DNA of 6,341 bases from Comamonas sp. (GTDB lineage: Bacteria > Pseudomonadota > Gammaproteobacteria > Burkholderiales > Burkholderiaceae_C). The position numbers and the translations under genes are program-made. Where the stretch lies: assembly GCA_018384835.1 (NCBI GenBank), contig JAHAYB010000039.1, forward strand, positions 1 through 6,341, in the 5' to 3' direction. Each line of letters opens with the position of its first letter. The first letter of the stretch is position 1. This document shows, one piece after another, positions 1 to 4,811 of the stretch. The notes under the pieces are model-generated. The model saw nothing but the letters and a program-made list of their open reading frames with translations. It was not told the origin of the DNA and made no database searches.

Positions 1-71
1 GCACGAACTAACTCGTCGACAGTGCCGACCGCATGTTTCGAATAAAAGGTGTGGCTGTGTGAGTCGATCAT
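1..71 (-). CDS. PHP-family phosphoesterase, N-terminal fragment (continues beyond window)
   Basis: Only 23 codons are present; the gene runs off the low-coordinate edge. The ATG (71-69) overlaps the TGA of the radical SAM gene as ATGA, the usual arrangement for translational coupling. The residues begin MIDSHSHTFYSKHAVGTVDE and continue with LVR. This pattern (D-x-H-x-H-T, then S, then a G and an acidic-D-E-L-V helix start) is that of the first metal-binding strand of PHP-domain hydrolases such as histidinol-phosphatase HisK and related phosphoesterases. TatD-type hydrolases also begin with D-x-H-x-H, but normally follow it with L rather than T-x-x-S, so PHP is preferred. The Shine-Dalgarno site is weak (GGGA just upstream). 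The identity is an inference from 23 residues; that it is a real coding start is more secure than its family. Confidence 0.62.
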   Translation of the reverse strand, partial: MIDSHSHTFYSKHAVGTVDELVR

Positions 72-1096
72 GCAGCGTCCCACTGTTCCAGCAACCCAGC
101 ATGACCCGCCAGCTCCTTCACCAGCCAGTAGGGGTTGTTCGCCTTGGCGATGATCGAACGAAGCAGGTCTGTGTTATCAAGTCGCGCCAGCAACTCGGTC
201 AAGGGTTGCGTGTAAAGTGCTCGGGGTAACGGTGTTTCCCGCACGTGGTCGACCAGCCGTTGCCAGTCGACCCGGTCAAAGTGAATGTTGCCCAGGCGCT
301 GATTCTCGATGCCATACAGGTATATATCGCCGCTAGGCTTTACCGTGACATCTAAACCGTTGGCCTGCGGCGGTTTATTCAGGCTGCCGAAGGTGAAGGG
401 CTTGTTGACCTTTGACTCGATCGCCTCGATGTAGCCCAGCATATCCAGATAGCCGGGGGCGGTTCCTGGAGCAGGGTGAACGAGGTTCTTGTAGTCGATG
501 CCGAAGCGCTCGCCGCCCGCGACCAGTACATCTTCCAGCACACTGCGTGGCTCAATGATTGCTTCAACTCCCCAGTGGGCCAGTTCGGACTTCAAGTACG
601 CGCGAGTGAAGTCGCGATCGGCGTCGATAGAGCGGAACGAGAAACTCAGCCCAGACGGTCGCCGACGCCGCAGGTAGTCCAGACTAAAACCATGGGCCCG
701 CCATTTAACCTTCTCGATATGATGGCTGTCTGCACTGAGGCGGATGTTGCAGGTGTCGCCATTGTCCAAGACAATCTGGTTTGTAGTGTCGTAGAACTCT
801 TCCATCCTGTCATGTGGATAGAACCCACTGGTAATGAATTCGAAGCTTTTGCCACCTTCGGACAACCAGAGAATCTCGTGGAACACTTTGGCGTTGTTGA
901 GTGGCTCGCCTTCACCACTGATGGAGATACGCTTGACCTCCGAGGCATTGATCAACCTGGCAAGGTTTTCCCGTGCCAACGTTGATAGCTCCATGCTAAT
1001 GCCCGCTTTGTGCTTGTTAGCGTACATACAGAAGGCACAGCCAATGCCGCATATTTGTGTAATGTCGATATATAGGAGGTGTCCCTTAAGATCCAT
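68..1096 (-). CDS. radical SAM enzyme with cysteine-free SPASM-like C-terminus
   Basis: 342 residues. The radical SAM core starts almost at the N-terminus: C16-x3-C20-x2-C23 (CGIGCAFC) would bind the 4Fe-4S cluster, and GEGEP at 61-65 is the SAM-binding glycine-rich motif after the second strand. RLSADSHH at 119-126 looks like a later barrel strand. Around 249-271 the run DVTVKPSGDIYL...RLGNI has the shape of the SPASM/twitch consensus (P-x-G-x-V/I...LGNI), but the protein has only one cysteine after C23 (C116), so auxiliary clusters are not expected. The start is supported by AGAGG (1107-1103) six bases upstream of the ATG. The gene overlaps an upstream 50-codon frame by 11 bases and the downstream PHP-like start by four. 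The enzyme would cleave SAM reductively to make a 5'-deoxyadenosyl radical; the substrate is unknown. No RiPP recognition element is visible. It does not look like prokaryotic viperin. Confidence 0.88.
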   Translation of the reverse strand: MDLKGHLLYIDITQICGIGCAFCMYANKHKAGISMELSTLARENLARLINASEVKRISISGEGEPLNNAKVFHEILWLSEGGKSFEFITSGFYPHDRMEEFYDTTNQIVLDNGDTCNIRLSADSHHIEKVKWRAHGFSLDYLRRRRPSGLSFSFRSIDADRDFTRAYLKSELAHWGVEAIIEPRSVLEDVLVAGGERFGIDYKNLVHPAPGTAPGYLDMLGYIEAIESKVNKPFTFGSLNKPPQANGLDVTVKPSGDIYLYGIENQRLGNIHFDRVDWQRLVDHVRETPLPRALYTQPLTELLARLDNTDLLRSIIAKANNPYWLVKELAGHAGLLEQWDAA

Positions 1097-1238
1097 TAAA
1101 AGCCTCTATCAAACCTTGCACCGATGCATAGGTTTTTGTTTGTAAATTACACATGGTTGCGATGGCGAGATGAAATCTATGCAAACCAATACCGTCTGTC
1201 AGCGCCAAATAATTCAGCGCGATACTTTTTCTGGCCAT
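1086..1238 (-). CDS. candidate 50-residue small protein bridging two Fe-S enzyme genes
   Basis: A reading frame of 50 codons runs from ATG (1238-1236) to TAA (1088-1086). It overlaps the last 25 bases of the 4Fe-4S activase gene and the first 11 bases of the radical SAM gene, so it fills the only sizeable gap in the window. The product starts MARKSIALNYLALTDG, has one cysteine (C30) and ends in EAFNGS. Composition is protein-like and partly amphipathic; there is no signal peptide or clear membrane segment. No good Shine-Dalgarno site precedes the ATG, so translation would rely on coupling to the upstream gene. An internal ATG at residue 29 would give a 22-residue version. I recognise no family. 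It could be a substrate or partner of the adjacent radical SAM enzyme, a leader peptide, or a chance frame: an open stretch of this length is not rare. Confidence 0.4.
   Translation of the reverse strand: MARKSIALNYLALTDGIGLHRFHLAIATMCNLQTKTYASVQGLIEAFNGS
1111..1135. other. imperfect hairpin just upstream of the radical SAM start
   Basis: AAACCT (1111-1116) pairs with AGGTTT (1130-1135). The inner bases T-GCA pair with TGC-A around a CCGA loop, leaving one bulged T. On the minus-strand mRNA this lies four to eight bases upstream of the AGAGG ribosome-binding site of the radical SAM gene, so it could influence initiation there. Read on the plus strand it is followed by a short T-run (1133-1137) and would resemble a weak intrinsic terminator against antisense transcription. 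Stem stability is modest and the function is inferred. Confidence 0.3.
1141..1151. repeat. 11-base palindrome TGTAAATTACA
   Basis: TGTAA-A-TTACA is a perfect inverted repeat with a single central base, in the AT-rich patch between the two Fe-S enzyme genes. Such odd-centred repeats can be operators of small dimeric regulators, but this one is short, stands alone, and overlaps a possible small coding frame, so it may be chance. Confidence 0.25.
1174..1202 (-). promoter_or_regulatory. possible sigma70-like promoter for the radical SAM gene
   Basis: On the minus strand CTGACA (1202-1197; five of six to TTGACA) is followed after 17 bases by TAGATT (1179-1174; four of six to TATAAT). A transcript would begin near 1167 and carry a leader of about 70 bases containing the palindrome and the hairpin. 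The -10 match is weak, and the sites lie inside the candidate 50-codon frame. If functional, it would let the radical SAM and PHP-like genes be expressed apart from the upstream four genes. Confidence 0.22.
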
Positions 1239-1798
1239 CCATTTATTAACATCGAGCCATCAGTCCTCAGACGAACTTCAAGCACACGTTCAACTTCACC
1301 ACCAATTTCAATTTGATTGTCGTAACGCGCTGTCAGGTAATGAAATTGTTGGTTCGTCGATCCAGCCCAACGACGACTATGTTCCGGCAAATTAGCCTCA
1401 TACGGGCCATCTACTAACAGATCCGTGTAGCGAAGCAGTTGATCAGCCCCAGGCAATCGCAACACATCCAGCTCGCTTTTTGTATACCCACTGAATACCA
1501 TCACTGACAGCCCCAGCGACTGCGCACCTTGCGCAACGAAAGCCAAACCTTGCGCTTGCAACATGGGCTCGCCACCGAGAAAGGTCACCCCTTCAAGATC
1601 ATGCGCATGATGCGCATTTTTCAGCCAGTCGAGAACCGATGAGGCCGAAACAAGATCACGCTCAGCCAGCTGCAGATACGCCGGGTTGCAACAGCCACGG
1701 CAACGCTTATTGCAACCTTGAACCCACAATGCAGCTCTTCGCCCCGGCCCTTCAGCTTCAGTGCAAGGTAAGCGAGATGACATATTCAGCCGATGCAC
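1214..1798 (-). CDS. 4Fe-4S single-cluster protein, NrdG/PflA-type activating enzyme
   Basis: 194 residues from a GTG start. WVQGC-x3-C-x2-CC places the cluster cysteines at C29, C33 and C36, with an extra C37 where the NrdG family often has an aromatic residue. LGGEPM (GGEP at 75-78) is the SAM-binding motif, FSGYT (102-106) and DGPYE (130-134) are further hallmarks of class III ribonucleotide reductase and pyruvate formate-lyase activases, and the W-x-GS-x-NQ pattern follows. Length fits the compact NrdG-like family. The family uses a 4Fe-4S cluster and SAM to generate a radical, typically placed on a glycine of a partner enzyme. No such partner is encoded here, so the substrate is unknown and NrdG itself is unlikely. 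GTG is chosen because GGAG lies seven bases upstream and the frame starts four bases after the AAA+ gene's stop. An upstream in-frame ATG at 1891 would need an 89-base overlap. Confidence 0.87.
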   Translation of the reverse strand: MHRLNMSSRLPCTEAEGPGRRAALWVQGCNKRCRGCCNPAYLQLAERDLVSASSVLDWLKNAHHAHDLEGVTFLGGEPMLQAQGLAFVAQGAQSLGLSVMVFSGYTKSELDVLRLPGADQLLRYTDLLVDGPYEANLPEHSRRWAGSTNQQFHYLTARYDNQIEIGGEVERVLEVRLRTDGSMLINGWPEKVSR

Positions 1799-1802
1799 AG
1801 TT

Positions 1803-3665
1803 TCACTCCAGCTCAAATAACAATTTTCCGCCTGCAATATGAACTTCAATTGCCTTACCCCGAATCTGATCAGGAGCGGCCATTTGTTCAAATAGAAAAT
1901 CAGCTAGTGGATCAATTAGTTTATTGGTAAGTGCATTGGGGACGCCGCGACCGCCCGTTCCGCGATCCACATCTCTGACCAGCAAGGCTAGTATCTCAGC
2001 CTCCTTGACCAATCTCAATTCAGAAACGCCCCATTTATCCTTCAGTCCCTTGCGCAGCGGCTCCAACTTGGCGCGGGCAATGTCAATCAAAAAGCTATCG
2101 TCACGCATGAAGTTGAACGGAATGATGTTGGCCTCACCAATTCGTCCTAACAACTCTGGGCGTTTCAGCTCATGTACGAAATGCTGCCGCACCTTCTGAA
2201 TGAATTCATTGCGCACATCCTGGCTTTCATAACTAACCTCGGCTGCGCCAATATTTGAGGTGAAGACGATGACGGTATCCGAAAACATCACCGTTTCACC
2301 CTTACCATCCGTCAAGCGCCCGTCTTCTAGGATTTGTAAAAACTTGTCGAGGATGCGCGGATGCGCCTTCTCAATTTCATCGAACAACAACAGAGAAAAT
2401 GGTCTTTGTTTGACCGCGTTAGTCAGTTGCCCACCAGCCTCATAGCCCACGTAACCTGGCGGAGCCCCAACCAATCGCTGGTCAGCATGCTCGTGGTTGA
2501 ACTCCGACATATCGAAGCGAATACAGTCTTCTTCATCGCCAAAGAGAAATTCGGCAATAGACTTTGCTAGTTCAGTTTTACCGACGCCCGTTGGGCCAAC
2601 AAAAAACAATACGCCCTTGGGAGTGCGTTGCCTGTATGAGTGTTGAAGCCCCGATAGTCCTGTGAAGGCGCGCACGAGGATACGGCGTACCGACTCAATA
2701 GCCTCATTTTGACCTTTGACGCGCCGCCCCAGCGTTTCGACAATGGTCTGAAGTTTTTTGTGATCCAGTTGCTCCCAAGGACTGTGCCTGCGGCCGTGGC
2801 GATACAAATTGAGTAGGGACAGCGCACTTGAGACCTCAGTCTCTTGTCGAGAAAGTCGTGCGAGATTGTGAATGTCGCGAATACTCTGGCCTTCCAGTCC
2901 ATCCACGAAGTCCGCCAGCTCCCGCCCGCCTTGCTGCAAAATGGGCTGCAGCCGAAACACTTCTTTCAATCCCAATACAGCAGACTCGCGAATCTGCCTT
3001 GTCGGCAAGGGAATTGCTATTTCACTAAATAGTGGATTGTTCAGATAGAGCGATGGAGGCAACACATTCAAGCCCCCGCACAGCAGCACCAGCAGTGATT
3101 GAGGTTGGCCAATGCTTTCAGCATTGCGAACCACGGCGGCATCACGAGTCGCTTGCCCCAGACGCAGCAGCCAGCCGCGCTCGTTCTCACTCAGCGAGTT
3201 GACGCTACCAAACAAGTATTGCGTCCAGTCCAGCACAAAAGCGACGGGCTTTTCGGTACGTGGTTGTCGCAGCCATTGCGCGGCAACAGCCAGCAAGTCA
3301 TCTGCGCTTGCCGAAATGCCGCTGGATGCGGGGTTCGGCACAGATGTAGGTGGCAATTCGCCCATGTCATAAGCGCTCCCCTCGGACGTGCTGTCTCTCA
3401 CTGCATATGGCGTAACGGAGCTTTGCAATTCTCCCCAGATTCTCGCATCAACGCCACTGACACCGTTGATGCGGTTCCAGAAAACCACATGCTGGTACCC
3501 GCGCTGACGGAGCAGGTTCATCAACGCAGTCGGCAAAGCAATCCATTGTCCTGGCGCTTCGGGATCGGATGTCAAATCCCCCGTGTTGCCATGCAATATC
3601 ACACCGCGTCGTATCCCGCATTCGCGACGAAAGTCTTCCTGCCAAGTCAACAAAGTTGAACTCAT
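1803..3665 (-). CDS. AAA+ ATPase with ClpB-D2-like motor and non-canonical N-terminal half
   Basis: 620 residues. The C-terminal half (about 310-620) is a complete Clp/HSP100 D2-type module: Walker A GPTGVGKT (357-364), pore loop GYVGYEAGG (404-412), Walker B LLLFDE (425-430), sensor-1 TSN (469-471), arginine finger R508 in RPELLGR, and sensor-2 GGRG (R573). It should hydrolyse ATP as a hexamer and thread or remodel a protein. No IGF/IGL loop lies between sensor-1 and the arginine finger, so docking to ClpP is not expected. The N-terminal half (1-300) has no Walker A. It contains HGNTGDL (25-31), a Walker-B-like FVLDWTQ (143-149) lacking the glutamate, and LPPSLYLNNPLFSEIAIPLP, reminiscent of a degenerate AAA domain. 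The Clp N-domain and ClpB middle domain are absent. The ATG overlaps the preceding TGA as ATGA, with AGGAGA seven bases upstream. This is probably the engine of the four-gene module; its client is unknown. Confidence 0.9.
   Translation of the reverse strand: MSSTLLTWQEDFRRECGIRRGVILHGNTGDLTSDPEAPGQWIALPTALMNLLRQRGYQHVVFWNRINGVSGVDARIWGELQSSVTPYAVRDSTSEGSAYDMGELPPTSVPNPASSGISASADDLLAVAAQWLRQPRTEKPVAFVLDWTQYLFGSVNSLSENERGWLLRLGQATRDAAVVRNAESIGQPQSLLVLLCGGLNVLPPSLYLNNPLFSEIAIPLPTRQIRESAVLGLKEVFRLQPILQQGGRELADFVDGLEGQSIRDIHNLARLSRQETEVSSALSLLNLYRHGRRHSPWEQLDHKKLQTIVETLGRRVKGQNEAIESVRRILVRAFTGLSGLQHSYRQRTPKGVLFFVGPTGVGKTELAKSIAEFLFGDEEDCIRFDMSEFNHEHADQRLVGAPPGYVGYEAGGQLTNAVKQRPFSLLLFDEIEKAHPRILDKFLQILEDGRLTDGKGETVMFSDTVIVFTSNIGAAEVSYESQDVRNEFIQKVRQHFVHELKRPELLGRIGEANIIPFNFMRDDSFLIDIARAKLEPLRKGLKDKWGVSELRLVKEAEILALLVRDVDRGTGGRGVPNALTNKLIDPLADFLFEQMAAPDQIRGKAIEVHIAGGKLLFELE
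1804..1809 (-). promoter_or_regulatory. ribosome-binding site that decides the GTG start of the Fe-S gene
   Basis: The minus-strand sequence GGAGTG overlaps the TGA stop (1805-1803) of the AAA+ gene and sits seven bases (from GGAG) before the GTG at 1798. Neither the ATG at 1891 nor the ATG at 1783 has a comparable purine-rich site, so GTG is preferred, with termination-reinitiation coupling to the AAA+ gene. Confidence 0.6.
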
Positions 3666-4807
3666 TTGCTTCTCTCCTGTGTCGCATCAGGGTAAGGGCG
3701 AGCATCTTGATCCAGATCATCTGGATTGACCCATATCACGCGCTTGTCGCTCAGGCTAATCCCGTAAGCATCTTGTAGCGTTGCCATGACAGGGGCGACA
3801 TCTTTCTCGCACGTTTTACCTTTGTACTGATGAAACTTGTAGCTGAGATGGCCGCTCAAGTTGACGCGGAAATCCGCCTGCGCGCCAGCAGGACGACGGG
3901 CGCGAATCAGTACTTCATCTTGCCCTTGTGATGTGAGATGTTCGGGTCCATCCACGACAAAACCAGCTTGTTGCAGAGACTGATACACCGCCCGCACAAC
4001 TTCACGACGCTGGCTTTCGTCTACGGCAGCTTCATCTTGTTCTTGCACCAGTTGGTTCAAGGCTTCAGCCTGCTCTGCAGGAGCCAGTCCTATTGCATGA
4101 GCCAATGCCTCGCGCAACTTGGCAGCGCGTTCGCCACCGTCCTTATTCGCTTCCTGCTCCAACTGCTCTCTTTGCAGCGTCAGTACGTCGGTCACGGCCT
4201 CGCGCTGCACACGATTTTTCATTTCTTGCAATTGGCGCTCAGCGTCCACTTCATATCGCTGCCGAACTTCGCGTAAGGCGGCTGAAATTTGCGCCGAGGT
4301 CATGTTGTTGGCAGCATTGCCAAGTAGCCGCTCCCGTAGTTTCTGCAACTCGGCAAACGCTGCGTTGAGTGCGACAGGTGTGCTCCAGCCACTCAAACCC
4401 TCGCGCCATGCTGCTTCAAGTTCTGCCTTCACCTGCAACTGTCGTTCGACCTCAGCTTGCTGCGCGTTGCGGAATGCCTCAGCTGCGGCTAGCTCCGCCT
4501 CTTGACGGGAACGGCGTTGCTCACGCGCAAAGCGTGGTAATCCGTGGAATCGACCACCCAGGGAACGGCTCATATCTCTGGCAGCAAACGGGTCAGACTC
4601 CAGCAGAGCCTCCATGCGCTGAAGATCAGAACTCAGCTCACGAAACTCCGCTGGAATCACATCGCCCAGCCCTTGGCTGGCGACATCATTCAATACGCTG
4701 CGGTAGCGCTCAAGGAACGGACGCGTTGTCTCGCGCACACGCTGTCGATCAAGCTCTTGTTTGCGTTGCCGTTGAATTTGATAGCGATATTCGTCTGCCC
4801 GACTCAT
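3662..4807 (-). CDS. coiled-coil protein with small C-terminal alpha/beta domain
   Basis: 381 residues. The first 270 are almost wholly charged helix, rich in Arg, Glu, Gln, Ala and Leu, with long probable coiled coils around 95-135, 180-220 and 225-285. A less helical segment (about 70-95, with SLGGRFHGLPRF) interrupts them. From about 268 to 365 the composition changes to alternating strands and helices (AGFVVDGPEH, DEVLIRARR, ADFRVNLSGHLSYKF, then YKGKTCEKDVAPVMATLQDAYG), suggesting a small folded domain with a single cysteine (C333). I do not recognise a named family. No signal peptide or membrane segment is seen. The start at 4807 is chosen because AAAGGA lies nine bases upstream; an in-frame ATG at 4903 would overlap the PIN gene by 92 bases and adds an unrelated-looking leader. 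It ends in an ATGA overlap with the AAA+ gene, so a role as adaptor, scaffold or client of that ATPase is likely but inferred. Confidence 0.85.
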   Translation of the reverse strand: MSRADEYRYQIQRQRKQELDRQRVRETTRPFLERYRSVLNDVASQGLGDVIPAEFRELSSDLQRMEALLESDPFAARDMSRSLGGRFHGLPRFAREQRRSRQEAELAAAEAFRNAQQAEVERQLQVKAELEAAWREGLSGWSTPVALNAAFAELQKLRERLLGNAANNMTSAQISAALREVRQRYEVDAERQLQEMKNRVQREAVTDVLTLQREQLEQEANKDGGERAAKLREALAHAIGLAPAEQAEALNQLVQEQDEAAVDESQRREVVRAVYQSLQQAGFVVDGPEHLTSQGQDEVLIRARRPAGAQADFRVNLSGHLSYKFHQYKGKTCEKDVAPVMATLQDAYGISLSDKRVIWVNPDDLDQDARPYPDATQERSK

Positions 4808-4811
4808 GGTT

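Noticed and set aside
476..985. Plus-strand open frame of 169 codons opposite the radical SAM gene
   Set aside because: The minus-strand frame encodes the CxxxCxxC and GEGEP motifs and has a ribosome-binding site; the antisense frame has neither a motif nor a plausible initiation site.
68..1096. Possible viperin-like antiviral radical SAM enzyme
   Set aside because: The cluster segment and following residues do not resemble the viperin core, and no nucleotide kinase or similar viperin neighbour is seen.
1601..1617. Two copies of the 8-base palindrome ATGCGCAT separated by one base
   Set aside because: They encode the AHHAH stretch of the 4Fe-4S protein and sit in the middle of the gene; His and Ala codon reuse is a sufficient explanation.
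1799..1891. Upstream ATG start at 1891 for the 4Fe-4S protein
   Set aside because: The extra 31 residues are read from inside the AAA+ gene and do not resemble an NrdG-type N-terminus; the GTG at 1798 has GGAG seven bases upstream and the family-like beginning.
3099..3659. Plus-strand open frame of 186 codons opposite the AAA+ gene
   Set aside because: It lies wholly antisense to a gene with unmistakable AAA+ architecture, and its translation has no recognisable motif or plausible composition.
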